A stretch of 64,000 nucleotides of DNA, from positions 58,874-122,873 of the forward strand of contig NZ_VTEH01000010.1 of assembly GCF_008180615.1 (NCBI RefSeq), given 5' to 3'. Both the position numbers and the translations under genes were made by a program. Origin of the DNA: Rossellomorea vietnamensis. Lineage in GTDB: Bacteria > Bacillota > Bacilli > Bacillales > Bacillaceae_B. A model generated the notes under the pieces. The model saw only the letters and a list, made by a program, of their open reading frames with translations. It was not told the origin of the DNA and did no database searches. This document shows, piece after piece, positions 26,615 through 34,989 of the stretch. Numbering within the stretch: position 1 is the first letter of the stretch; every line of letters begins with the position of its first letter.

Positions 26615-27365
26615 ACTGAACACCGCCTAGTACCGCCTGGGTCTTGATGATATCTTTGAAAAATCTTTGCCGGGACTGATCCCCTTTAATGAGCTGGGTG
26701 TAAATCTGGCCGTCTTTTATGAAGATGACTCTGCTGCAGAAGCTTGCGGCAGTCGGATCATGAGTGACCATTGCGATGGTTGCTTTTCTTTTCTGATTAA
26801 GGTCGGAAAGCTTATTCAGGAGGTCAGAAGCGGACTTGGAATCCAGTGCCCCGGTTGGTTCATCGGCAAAAATGATGCTGGGCTCATGGATAAAGGCTCG
26901 TGCAGCTGATGTCCGCTGCTTTTGTCCGCCTGATATTTCATTAGGATACTTATCCTTAATTTCGTAGATTCCGAGCTCCTCCCCTAAAGCTTTGAATCGT
27001 TGTTCGGCTTCTTTCCGTGGTGTTTTTGTGATGGAAAGAGGCAGCAAAATGTTTTCTTTAACGGTCAGGGTATCGAGCAAATTATACTCTTGGAAGATGA
27101 ACCCTAAGTGATTCTTACGGAACTGAGCAAGCTGCTTTTCCTTGAGGGAGGTCATTTCATTGCCGTTGATGGTAATGCTGCCGCCGCTGACTTTATCGAT
27201 GGATGACAGGACATTGAGCAGCGTTGTTTTTCCAGAACCGGAAGCGCCCATGATGCCGACAAATTCTCCTGCCGCGATGGAAAGGTCGATTCCTTTCAAT
27301 ACTTCTTGTTTATTGAATTTATTTCCGTAGCTTTTATGGATTTTGGCTGCTTCTAAAATATTCAT
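26601..27365 (-). CDS. BceA-type ABC transporter ATPase
   Basis: A 254-aa cytosolic ATP-binding subunit. Walker A is GASGSGKTT (about residue 39), the Q loop is [12 protein letters not shown], the signature is ISGGQKQR, Walker B is [12 protein letters not shown] and the H loop is MVTHDP. The frame is open to 27494 but the true start is ATG 27365, with AAAAGGAG upstream; the earlier codons run through the promoter. It forms an operon with the permease and is preceded by a BceR-type operator. Confidence 0.94.
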   Translation of the reverse strand: MNILEAAKIHKSYGNKFNKQEVLKGIDLSIAAGEFVGIMGASGSGKTTLLNVLSSIDKVSGGSITINGNEMTSLKEKQLAQFRKNHLGFIFQEYNLLDTLTVKENILLPLSITKTPRKEAEQRFKALGEELGIYEIKDKYPNEISGGQKQRTSAARAFIHEPSIIFADEPTGALDSKSASDLLNKLSDLNQKRKATIAMVTHDPTAASFCSRVIFIKDGQIYTQLIKGDQSRQRFFKDIIKTQAVLGGVQYEHE

Positions 27366-27395
27366 AGCTTCAAACTCCTTTTGGTTGATACCTTC

Positions 27396-27401
27396 ATTAT
27401 A
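27396..27401 (-). promoter_or_regulatory. -10 box of the BceAB-type promoter
   Basis: TATAAT on the minus strand with no good -35 hexamer at 17 bp (AGGAAT), as expected for an activator-dependent promoter. The operator centre lies about 72 bases upstream of the inferred start. Confidence 0.55.
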
Positions 27402-27452
27402 GAAAGGGGGAAGAGGAAATTCCTTCGAATCATCTAACAATAAGCAAAAGCA

Positions 27453-27470
27453 TGTGACAGTTTTGTCACA
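27453..27470. promoter_or_regulatory. BceR-type operator
   Basis: TGTGACA-N4-TGTCACA, a perfect 7-4-7 inverted repeat extending to 11-bp arms (27449-27474), fits the known binding pattern of BceR-like regulators (inner TnACA-N4-TGTnA). It lies between the kinase and the ATPase genes and overlaps the kinase stop codon. Because T residues follow on the minus strand it could also terminate the sensor transcript. Confidence 0.75.
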
Positions 27471-28470
27471 TGCTCCTAATGGTGGTGAAATCATTCTCCT
27501 TTGGGAAGGTAAGAGTGAAAGTGGTCCCCGCCCCTGGTGCTGATTTCACATGCAAATCTAAATGGAGCGGCTCGGCTGCCTTTTTGGCCAGGTAAAGTCC
27601 CATTCCGGTCGAAGCACTGTCTTGATGGTCAGTCGTAGAGGTAAACCCTTTCTCATAGATCCTTGGCAGATCTTTTGGATTGATCCCCCTTCCGAAGTCC
27701 TGAATCTTCAGAGTGACAGTGCCTTTTTCTTGATTACTGTTTATCCTGATATCAGTTTTGTCACTGTATTTTACGGCGTTGGATAAAATCTGCCTAAGGA
27801 TGAAAGCAAGCCATTTGGCGTCACTCAACACTTCGCAAGCCTTTAAATCAATGTCAAAACCGATTCCTTTTTGAATGCACCAGGATTGAAGCATCTTGAT
27901 TTCTCGGTAGAGGAGTTCTTCAAGATCGACCTTTTCTATGTAGAGATCATTTTCAATAAAAGAAATCCTTTTTTGATGAAGCTGTTGATCGAGAAGCATG
28001 TGGATCCGAAGCCATTCGTACGTCAAAGCGGACTTCAGGGGCTGTTCCCCGATCCTGCCAATGATCAGATGCATGGCGGTAAGAGGTGTTTTCACTTCAT
28101 GTATCCATGACAGGAGATCATCTTTTTCCTGTTCAAGCGTTAAATTGTTTTGAGAGGCTGACTTTCGCAATGTTTCGCTTTGTCCAGCCAAGCTTTCTTC
28201 CACGATTTTTTCAAACGGGCTGCTGCCATTGACAAGGCTGGAGGGATCAAGGTCGTCTTCACGATCAATCAATTCTTTGAAAAATTTGGTTTCTTTGTTG
28301 TACCGGATGGCAAGAAAGATAGAAAAAATGAGCAGAGCCAAGAAAGAGAAGTATAGAACAGGCTGGAGCCGTATGGCTGGATCAATATAAGAGACAAAGA
28401 TAAGGAATGCCAGGAAAAATAGATAGAGGGAAATCCAGCTGAGCCTTTCTCTTAGAAACAGCCGGATCAT
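27466..28470 (-). CDS. BceS-type intramembrane-sensing histidine kinase
   Basis: A 334-aa kinase with only two N-terminal transmembrane helices (about 10-28 and 37-55) and almost no extracellular loop, the layout of BceS-like kinases that sense through their ABC transporter. The phosphorylation motif is [13 protein letters not shown] (His near residue 124); ATPase motifs are [16 protein letters not shown] and GMGLYL. It overlaps the upstream response regulator by 4 bases. The stop codon lies inside the BceR-type operator. Confidence 0.92.
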   Translation of the reverse strand: MIRLFLRERLSWISLYLFFLAFLIFVSYIDPAIRLQPVLYFSFLALLIFSIFLAIRYNKETKFFKELIDREDDLDPSSLVNGSSPFEKIVEESLAGQSETLRKSASQNNLTLEQEKDDLLSWIHEVKTPLTAMHLIIGRIGEQPLKSALTYEWLRIHMLLDQQLHQKRISFIENDLYIEKVDLEELLYREIKMLQSWCIQKGIGFDIDLKACEVLSDAKWLAFILRQILSNAVKYSDKTDIRINSNQEKGTVTLKIQDFGRGINPKDLPRIYEKGFTSTTDHQDSASTGMGLYLAKKAAEPLHLDLHVKSAPGAGTTFTLTFPKENDFTTIRSM

Positions 28471-29168
28471 TTGTTATCCTCTTCCTTAGCAATATAGCCC
28501 TGGCCCACCTTCGTTTGAATGAAGCAGCCCAGACCAATTTCCTGCAGGTGCTTTCGCAGCCGGTTGACATTGACGGTCAGGGTGTTATCACTGATGAAGC
28601 GTTTATCATCCCACAAGCTTTCCATTAATTTTTCCCTGCTGACAATTTTGTTTTTTTCTTCAATCAGAAGTTTCAGGATGAAGATTTCGTTCTTGGTCAG
28701 TTCTATGGCTCCCGACTCATTGGACACCATGTTTTTCTCATAATCCACTGTTGCTCCGTTCCATGTCTTTAGGTGGACGCTATCCGTATTATAGTTATAC
28801 ACCCGCCGCAGAGTAGCCTGGATCTTGGCAACCAATACTTCAAAATGAAAGGGCTTCTGGATGAAATCATCTGCTCCGAGCTGCATGGACATGACCATGT
28901 CTGTGGGATGGTCGCGGGAAGATAAAAAGATGATCGGCACATTGGAATGCGATCTTATCAGGCGGCACCAATGAAAGCCATCAAACTTTGGAAGCTGGAT
29001 ATCAATGATAACCAAGTCAGGTTTAAGTTCAGTGAATTCCTGGAGGACCCGTGCAAAATCACGGATACCATGAACTTCATAGGACCATTGAGACAAACGT
29101 TCTTCTATTTCTTGAAATAAGGTTAAATCGTCTTCTATAACGAGAATGTTAAACAAAGTTTTCACCAC
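28467..29168 (-). CDS. BceR-type response regulator
   Basis: A 233-aa OmpR/PhoB-class regulator. The receiver domain has its acidic pocket in VIEDD and its phospho-acceptor Asp in VIIDIQLPKFDG (about residue 56), plus the conserved Lys in FIQKPFH. The C-terminal winged helix ends in the typical TVNVNRLRKHLQEIG and TKVGQGYIA. It should activate the BceAB-type operon downstream through the operator at 27453. It is the first gene of the sensor operon. Confidence 0.93.
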   Translation of the reverse strand: MVKTLFNILVIEDDLTLFQEIEERLSQWSYEVHGIRDFARVLQEFTELKPDLVIIDIQLPKFDGFHWCRLIRSHSNVPIIFLSSRDHPTDMVMSMQLGADDFIQKPFHFEVLVAKIQATLRRVYNYNTDSVHLKTWNGATVDYEKNMVSNESGAIELTKNEIFILKLLIEEKNKIVSREKLMESLWDDKRFISDNTLTVNVNRLRKHLQEIGLGCFIQTKVGQGYIAKEEDNK

Positions 29169-29237
29169 ACAGTCACCCTGATTTTACATTGATTATAACA
29201 AAATTTCCCTTACAGCTATACATCAATTCAGAACAAC

Positions 29238-29266
29238 GAAAAGCAGGGATGATGGAATCCCTGCTG
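29238..29266 (-). terminator. Terminator of the DDAH-like gene
   Basis: On the minus strand AGCAGGGATTCC pairs imperfectly with ATCCCTGCT and is followed by TTTC. It is 69 bases past the stop codon. Confidence 0.6.
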
Positions 29267-29334
29267 ATGGTTCGCGTTGAAAAATTAAGTGCCCTGTTCG
29301 AAGTCCTAATATATTTCGTGGCAGAAGTGAGCAG

Positions 29335-30192
29335 TCAAAGCTCTCTCAAAATCGGAAGTGAACAGCATCGGAAAGAACCGCCTGATTTAATAATCTCAGT
29401 AATGTCTACTTCTATTACATCAAAGCCCCGATCGCGGAGTTGTTTATTAACTTCTTTATTGACAGGTAAGCTGAGAATTTTTTTGCTGCCTATTGATAGT
29501 AAATTTGTTCCCAGGGTGAATTGTTCTTCTTTAGAAACCTCGATTAGTTCATATCGGGAACCGAAAAATTCGATGTCCTGTTCCGTTAAGGCTTCGCGGA
29601 AAATAAGTGCTTCTGTGGGTGAAATGACATTGAAGACACAATCTAAGTGCAGGTATTCGGCTTTGAACTTAATTCCCTTCACTTCATAATGCGGCAGAAG
29701 GCTCTGCAGGTGATCGACCGAACTTTGCGTAGTTCTGTCGCTGAGTCCTACATAAACGGTACCTTGATCAATGACAACATCGCCGCCTTCGATTCTGTCT
29801 TCTGCAAGATTGTAATAAGAAAGATCCTCATCCTCAAGCCATTGCTTCAGTACAGTTTCTTCCCCTCTCCTGACATCACTGGCCATTCTGGCGACGAATA
29901 CGGTCTGTCCCAAGGTAAACCCGATGTCACGGGTGAAAACCTGCTCATGGTATTTTTTATGATAAGGAAGAAGAGCCACCTCCACTCCATTATCTCTCAG
30001 GGTTTTAACAAACTGGCCGTGCTGTTCGACGGCTTTGTCTATATGTATCCCCTCATCCTTGAATTTCCTCTGAGTTTCATTGATAACATCACGGATTGTC
30101 ATATAATGGGGCTCACATAGAATAACCCGCTTTAAAGTATCATATTCACTGCCGCAGTATGTTCTGTATTTCTCTTGAGAATCTGTACTCAT
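29335..30192 (-). CDS. DDAH/arginine-deiminase superfamily amidinohydrolase
   Basis: A 285-aa pentein-fold enzyme like B. subtilis YkgA. Recognisable parts are RVILCEPHYM near residue 22, FTRDIGFTLGQTVFVARM (carboxylate for guanidino binding), RIEGGDVV, the HLDCVF catalytic His segment and the C-terminal nucleophile region GGSFRCCSLPI. It probably hydrolyses an N-methylated arginine or a related guanidino compound; the substrate is unproven. ATG 30192 follows GAGGAGAG; the ATG at 30207 precedes this site. Confidence 0.87.
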   Translation of the reverse strand: MSTDSQEKYRTYCGSEYDTLKRVILCEPHYMTIRDVINETQRKFKDEGIHIDKAVEQHGQFVKTLRDNGVEVALLPYHKKYHEQVFTRDIGFTLGQTVFVARMASDVRRGEETVLKQWLEDEDLSYYNLAEDRIEGGDVVIDQGTVYVGLSDRTTQSSVDHLQSLLPHYEVKGIKFKAEYLHLDCVFNVISPTEALIFREALTEQDIEFFGSRYELIEVSKEEQFTLGTNLLSIGSKKILSLPVNKEVNKQLRDRGFDVIEVDITEIIKSGGSFRCCSLPILREL

Positions 30193-30272
30193 AAGAACTC
30201 TCCTCATAAATGAATTTACCCTTAGGATAGACTGAACCGGGAGATAATATTTATCCTTTTTTGGTACTTCAA

Positions 30273-30319
30273 CACACTAAAGCACTAATAGGGACTGTCC
30301 CTTTTAGTGCTTTAGCGTG
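30273..30319. other. Long inverted repeat between the DDAH-like gene and folE
   Basis: Arms of 23 bp (CACACTAAAGCACTAATAGG.. and its complement) match except at two positions around a single central base. There is no T run for termination. It sits between divergent genes and could be an operator or a mobile hairpin. Confidence 0.6.
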
Positions 30320-30458
30320 CTAAAATGTTTGGTAATGTTTTTCAAGAGTATACTGACTATCAAAGGTTGCAGGGATTTGTGATATAGTATGTATAACATG
30401 AAACCGTAAGTTTGATGCTTAAGGTTTTATTTCATAATAGAGAGTGGAGAGATTTATT

Positions 30459-31097
30459 ATGTTGATGACCGAAGATCAATTTATGCTTCAAAAACTCCAG
30501 GATTTGTTTAAAGGCACTTCTGGGGATATAGATAAAGATATCATTAAGGCGCAGCAATATATGGATGGAATCAAGAATTTGATTGAGATTTGCGGCGATG
30601 ACCCGGACCGTGACGGTCTGCAGGAAACACCGTTCCGTGTATTGAAGGCATTTTTAGAATATACAGAAGGATACCGTGAAGATCCGAAAGTACATTTGGA
30701 AAAAGTGTTTGATGTTGACCATAAAGAATTGGTGATGGTGAAGGATATTGAGTTTTATTCGATGTGCGAGCATCATTTCGCTCCTTTCTTTGGTGTCGCC
30801 CATGTAGGCTATGTACCGGACAGGAAAATTACGGGCTTATCCAAAATCGGCCGCCTGGTCGAAGGGTATGCCAAGCGCTTTCAGGTACAGGAAAGACTGA
30901 CGAATGAAATCGCCCAGGCGGTCGAGGAGGTCCTAGAGCCGCAAGGTGTGATGGTCGTGGTTGAAGCTAAACATATGTGCATGTGCGGCCGCGGCATCAA
31001 GAAGTCGACTGCTTCCACGACGACTACGGCGGTCAGGGGAATCTACGCAGAGAAGACGGAGAACAGGATGGAATTTCTATCCCTTTTGAATAGATAG
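30459..31097 (+). CDS. folE: GTP cyclohydrolase I (FolE/MtrA)
   Basis: A 212-aa enzyme that converts GTP to 7,8-dihydroneopterin triphosphate, the first step of folate synthesis. The zinc ligands lie in SMCEHHFAPF and CMCGRG; substrate motifs are DPDRDGLQETPFRV and GLSKIGRLVEGYAKR. It has about 20 extra N-terminal residues compared with B. subtilis MtrA (190 aa). ATG 30459 is preceded by GTGGAGAG; the in-frame GTG 30444 lies in that site. It is followed 48 bases later by an SDR gene, possibly cotranscribed. Confidence 0.94.
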   Translation: MLMTEDQFMLQKLQDLFKGTSGDIDKDIIKAQQYMDGIKNLIEICGDDPDRDGLQETPFRVLKAFLEYTEGYREDPKVHLEKVFDVDHKELVMVKDIEFYSMCEHHFAPFFGVAHVGYVPDRKITGLSKIGRLVEGYAKRFQVQERLTNEIAQAVEEVLEPQGVMVVVEAKHMCMCGRGIKKSTASTTTTAVRGIYAEKTENRMEFLSLLNR

Positions 31098-31145
31098 CAG
31101 GGCAGATAAACCTAAATGATAATGTCGATAGTGCAGGTGAGAAAA

Positions 31146-31916
31146 ATGAGACACGCAGTGATCACTGCTGGTTCCAAAGGGCTTGGAAAAAAAGTGACCG
31201 AGCAATTCCTTAAGCGGGGCTGCTCTGTGACGGTCAATTTCAGGAGCGATTTTGAAAGGGTTGAACAGTTAAAACAAGAATGGGCAGCCTATCTTGAGCA
31301 GCTTCAGTTTGTTCAAGGCGATATCACTAAAAAGGAAGATATCAGAAACATCATTGATCAGGCTATGGGCCGGTTTGGCCGAATTGATTATCTCGTCAAT
31401 AATGCCGGTCCTTATATTTTTGAGCGCAAGAAGCTGATTGATTATGAGGACCATGAGTGGGAAGAGATGATCAACGGGAATTTGACAGCCGTTTTTCATT
31501 TTCTAAAACTCGCTGTACCGATCATGAGAAGGCAAAAATTCGGCAGGATCGTCAATTATGGCTTCCAGGATGCCGAGCATTCACCTGGCTGGATCTACCG
31601 TTCGGCCTTCAGTGCAGCAAAGGTGGGCCTGGTTTCACTAACAAGATCCATTGCCTTGGAGGAAGCCGAGTATGGCATCACAGCTAATATGATATGCCCA
31701 GGAGACATCAGGGGTGAAATGAAAGAGTCTTCCATTGAATCTGCCAGGGGTATGAAGGACGATCGGACGCCCATCGGCAGGTCCGGCACTGGGGAAGATA
31801 TTTCACGCCTCGTCAGCTTCCTGTGTGATGAGAACTCTGACCTTATCACGGGAAGTGTCATCTCAGCCTCTGGAGGCATCAATGTTGTCAGCCGAAATGG
31901 GCTGCCTCATTCATGA
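31146..31916 (+). CDS. Short-chain dehydrogenase/reductase with non-canonical active site
   Basis: A 256-aa Rossmann-fold SDR. The cofactor site is seen in TAGSKGLGKKV (residues 7-17) and NNAG at 85-88. The usual catalytic Ser is replaced (IVNYGFQDAE) and the YxxxK motif reads F155-S-A-A-K159, with a Tyr four residues upstream (Y151). It may use Y151, or the fold may be re-purposed. Adjacency to folE hints at a pteridine substrate, as for FolM-type reductases, but that is a guess. ATG 31146 follows CAGGTGAG. Confidence 0.85.
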   Translation: MRHAVITAGSKGLGKKVTEQFLKRGCSVTVNFRSDFERVEQLKQEWAAYLEQLQFVQGDITKKEDIRNIIDQAMGRFGRIDYLVNNAGPYIFERKKLIDYEDHEWEEMINGNLTAVFHFLKLAVPIMRRQKFGRIVNYGFQDAEHSPGWIYRSAFSAAKVGLVSLTRSIALEEAEYGITANMICPGDIRGEMKESSIESARGMKDDRTPIGRSGTGEDISRLVSFLCDENSDLITGSVISASGGINVVSRNGLPHS

Positions 31917-31921
31917 ATGGT

Positions 31922-31954
31922 AAAAACCCGTACTCTAACTTGTGCGGGTTTTTT
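31922..31954 (+). terminator. Terminator of the folE-SDR unit
   Basis: AAACCCG pairs with CGGGTTT and is followed by a T run, 6 bases after the SDR stop. Confidence 0.85.
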
Positions 31955-31999
31955 GGTGTGGACCGAGGCGCATCACATCGAATGATCTCCCTTGCACGT

Positions 32000-32830
32000 C
32001 CGGCGGGGTACGTCAAAATCGAGAAACCCGCTAGATGATATCCTTGGAAGGCCGGCGAGGTACATCAAGCCGGAAAAACTGAAAGATAATGTACCTCGCC
32101 CGGCAAGCGGGGTACATCAAAATCGAGAAACCCGCTAGAAGATGTCCTAGGAAGGCCGGCGAGGTACATCAAACCGGAGAAACTTAAAGATAATGTACAT
32201 CGTCCGGCAAGCGGGGTACATCAAAATCGAGAAACCCGCTAGAAGATGTCCTAGGAAGGCCGGCGAGGTACATCAAACCGGAGAAACTTAAAGATAATGT
32301 ACATCGTCCGGCAAGCGGGGTACATCAAATCGAAAAACCAAAAGATAATGTACTTCGCCTGGCAAGCGAGGTACATCAAGCCGGAAAAACTGAAAGATAA
32401 TGTACCTCGCCTGGAAAGCGGGGTACATCAAATCGCAGAAACCAAAAGATGATGTACGTCGCCCTGGGAGCGAGGTACATTAAACCGAAAAAACTGAAAG
32501 ATAATGTACTTCGCCTGGCAAGCGAGGTACATCAAACCGGAAAAACTGAAAGATAATGTACCTCGCCCGGCAAGCGAGGTACATCAAATCGCAGAAACCA
32601 AAAGATAATGTACTTCGCTAGGGGAGCGAGGTACATCAAATCGTAAAAACTAAAAGATAATGTCCCTCGCCCGGCAAGCGGGGTACATCAAATTGGAAAA
32701 ACTGAAAGATAGTGTACTTCGCCCGGAGAGCGAGGTACATTAAACCGGAAAAACTAAAAGATAATGTACTTCGCCTGGCAAGCGAGGTACATCAAAATGA
32801 GGAAAACCGAAAGATGATGTCTCTCGCTCT
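32000..32830. repeat. Sixteen-unit tandem array with 52-bp period
   Basis: The anchor TACATCAA (or a one-base variant) recurs at 32009, 32061, 32113, 32165, 32217, 32269, 32321, 32372 and then every 52 bp to 32788. Each unit contains an inverted pair, GCGAGGTACAT and ATGTACCTCGC, separated by about 24 A-rich bases. Units 1-6 alternate between two variants, giving a 104-bp higher-order repeat. Since 52 is not a multiple of 3, it is not a coding repeat. It fills the space between two convergent genes. Confidence 0.92.
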
Positions 32831-32972
32831 GCAAAAACAGGGCTCCTCCAACAATCAACTGCCCAGCTCAAGAAAAAGGGGCGCTCCAATCCTCGAGGCA
32901 GGCGGCTATTTTCATGATGAACTGAGGGTGATGAGCACACATCCATATACTTAGCCCCCACATATGAAGTGA

Positions 32973-33000
32973 ACAAAAAAACCTTCCCGCGAGAAGGTCT
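32973..33000 (-). terminator. Terminator of the haloperoxidase-like gene
   Basis: On the minus strand ACCTTCTCGC pairs with GCGGGAAGGT (short loop) and is followed by seven T. Confidence 0.8.
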
Positions 33001-33007
33001 AAAAATC

Positions 33008-33904
33008 TTAACTCAGTTTTTTAAGAAAAGGCTTGGGTGCATCAAGATTCTGCAGCGGCTCCTTCCTTCCGCTATCTTCCTCTCCAATCACTAAAGATGA
33101 GCAGTCGGGCGGAAAGTCATATGGAATGAATTGACGGTAATCTTCAGGAAGAAGGTTAGCGTTCTTATAGCTGTGAGATACCATGCGCGGATCAAATCCA
33201 GGTTGGCGTTTAATATGGTTGATGACCACTTTGCCAATTGTCCTGCCCAATCGAAGCCCTTCGCTGTTATCAGAAGGAAAATGGACGCCGCCGAACAGCC
33301 TGCTGTCGGCATCATCTTCTGCTACTTTATTCAAATTGCGTGCCTCTCTTGGGAAGAAATAACTTAATACTGTTTCTGCGCACCCGGACATGACGGCATG
33401 CCCGGAAGGATAAGTCGGGAAGCGCGGCGTACAAATTATTGTTTCCAGTGTTTGGTCATACTGATTGGGCCTTGCCACATCCCACTTATACTTCAGGTCC
33501 CATGTGACGACCATGGCATCATTGACAGCTCCATGAACGTAAGCCTGTATCTGGGCTGCAGCAGTTGGGGAGACGTTATAGGTATCGATCAGCCGGTCTA
33601 TCACAGGTGTCCATTGTTTAGTAGGAACTCCGCTTCCATAATAGACAGCGATCTTTTTTTGCGTTTCAGTCAGTGTATTCAAGGTCTTCTTGACCACTTT
33701 GAGCTCTCTTTCAAAATCGATCATATTAGGGTGTCTGAGAAACCGCTCGACTTCCTTTCCTTCGGGAGTACTAATGTCCCCATCCTGCTGCCTTTTTAAG
33801 AAAAGAAGAGGCCATGAACCTGCTGATGGTGTGACGGGATCTCTCGGCGGCCCGCTTTCCCCGGCATAAGGAGTTTCAGACCATAGTAAATAAGGTTCTC
33901 TCAT
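33008..33904 (-). CDS. Vanadium-dependent haloperoxidase/PAP2-superfamily protein
   Basis: A 298-aa helical protein without a signal peptide. It carries the phosphate/vanadate-pocket motifs in order: KWDVARP (Lys and Arg, near residue 140), TYPSGHAVMSG (near 164) and SRLFGGVHFPSDNSEG (Arg and His, near 199). These match the KX6RP-PSGH-SRX5HX3D signature shared by vanadium haloperoxidases and PAP2 phosphatases; the long middle spacing and lack of membrane helices favour the haloperoxidase branch. Whether it binds vanadate or acts as a phosphatase cannot be told. ATG 33904 follows AAAGGAGGTG. Confidence 0.85.
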   Translation of the reverse strand: MREPYLLWSETPYAGESGPPRDPVTPSAGSWPLLFLKRQQDGDISTPEGKEVERFLRHPNMIDFERELKVVKKTLNTLTETQKKIAVYYGSGVPTKQWTPVIDRLIDTYNVSPTAAAQIQAYVHGAVNDAMVVTWDLKYKWDVARPNQYDQTLETIICTPRFPTYPSGHAVMSGCAETVLSYFFPREARNLNKVAEDDADSRLFGGVHFPSDNSEGLRLGRTIGKVVINHIKRQPGFDPRMVSHSYKNANLLPEDYRQFIPYDFPPDCSSLVIGEEDSGRKEPLQNLDAPKPFLKKLS

Positions 33905-34062
33905 ATAAATTCACCTCCTTTCCTTATAGTATGAAGGTGGAGAGGCTGGGGAGTAGGTGGGAGTAACGGTTTGACGAAAGAGAGTGAAAAATCCTGAATA
34001 ACTTACACAGAGTATATGGACAATAAAGAAGTAAAAATTCCCCCGAAAAGAGGTAACGAAAA

Positions 34063-34767
34063 ATGACGAACCATGATAATCAAGGATTTTCTCATGATGA
34101 ATTCAAGCTGTCGAAGTCAGGGTTTGACCCAAACATGCCCGGCCACAAGAACCAGCATTCTAATGAAATGATTCTAAGACAGGAGCCCCGAACAGCCAGA
34201 AAAGAAGGAAGCGGAATCAGTCTTCCTTATGAAACCCGGCTGGAAATGGGATTGATGCTGGATGAGCATTTGTGTGCTTTGAACGTGGCGTTACATCAAT
34301 ACACCAAGCATCATTGGCTCACAGAAGGTGCCGAATCATTCGGAAGTCTTCATCATATTCTGGATGAACATATCGATGTAACTGAGAAGCACATCGATAT
34401 GGTAGGCGAGCGCGTTGCCAGGCTGGGTGTCGTGCCTACTGCCCACCCTGTTACACAGCATGAAATTTCCTATATTAAACACGAAGTGGAAGGCCGCTAC
34501 ACAATGAGGGATTACCTTCGCAATGATCTGGAACATGAGATCAAAATTCAGGGCATGATGAGAAAAACAATCAAGCGTGCACACGAGTTGAATGACTTTG
34601 GTACAGTGCAGGTATTGGAAGAAGTTCTTTTGAAAAGAGAAGACTTTGGATATCACCTCTGGAGCCTTCTTGAAGATGATACCCTGGTCCGCGGCATGAC
34701 ACATCTGTTGGACGGCAAGGAAGATATTGCTGACAACCGCCATCTTAATGACAACCTTCCAAATTGA
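34063..34767 (+). CDS. Dps-like ferritin-family protein with N-terminal extension
   Basis: A 234-aa protein. Residues 60-215 form a four-helix ferritin-like bundle of the Dps type: LNVALHQYTKHHWLTEGAES supplies the first-helix His, and HILDEHIDVTEKHIDMVGER supplies the acidic ferroxidase residues of the second helix. The N-terminal 55 residues are polar and charged, longer than in most Dps proteins, and could bind DNA. The expected role is iron storage and H2O2 detoxification with DNA protection. ATG 34063 follows AAAGAGGTAACG. It is monocistronic. Confidence 0.85.
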   Translation: MTNHDNQGFSHDEFKLSKSGFDPNMPGHKNQHSNEMILRQEPRTARKEGSGISLPYETRLEMGLMLDEHLCALNVALHQYTKHHWLTEGAESFGSLHHILDEHIDVTEKHIDMVGERVARLGVVPTAHPVTQHEISYIKHEVEGRYTMRDYLRNDLEHEIKIQGMMRKTIKRAHELNDFGTVQVLEEVLLKREDFGYHLWSLLEDDTLVRGMTHLLDGKEDIADNRHLNDNLPN

Positions 34768-34818
34768 TCTTGGATTGAAAGGGTACTTTTCTTAACTCTT
34801 AGAAACCCTTTTGTAAAA

Positions 34819-34914
34819 GGCTCTTTTCGTAAATTTTGTTGCTATTTGATACTTATTCTTAAGAAAATCCGGCTCTTGGGATTTTTCCAAAAGCAGCAAT
34901 ACGCAAAAACAGCC
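34819..34914. mobile_element. Short complete MITE-like element
   Basis: A 96-bp copy with both ends: GGCTCTTTTCGTAAATTTTG at the left and the complement of it, CAATACGCAAAAACAGCC, at the right. Flanking octamers are TTGTAAAA (34811-34818) and TTGAAAAA (34915-34922), a 7/8 target duplication. Confidence 0.75.
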
Positions 34915-34953
34915 TTGAAAAAAGTGGAGACTCCTCATCACTTTATAAAAATC

Positions 34954-34986
34954 AAAAACCTGCTTCCTTGTCTGGAAGCAGGTTTT
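34954..34986 (-). terminator. Terminator of the M20 peptidase gene
   Basis: On the minus strand AAACCTGCTTCC pairs with GGAAGCAGGTTT and is followed by TTGATTTTT. Confidence 0.85.
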
Positions 34987-34989
34987 CAT

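Noticed and set aside
32000..32830. CRISPR array
   Set aside because: The whole 52-bp unit is repeated, linkers are similar rather than unique spacers, and no cas gene is in the window.
32712..32954. 80-residue open frame in the repeat array
   Set aside because: It is made of the 52-bp repeats, whose period is not a multiple of three, and it has no credible start.
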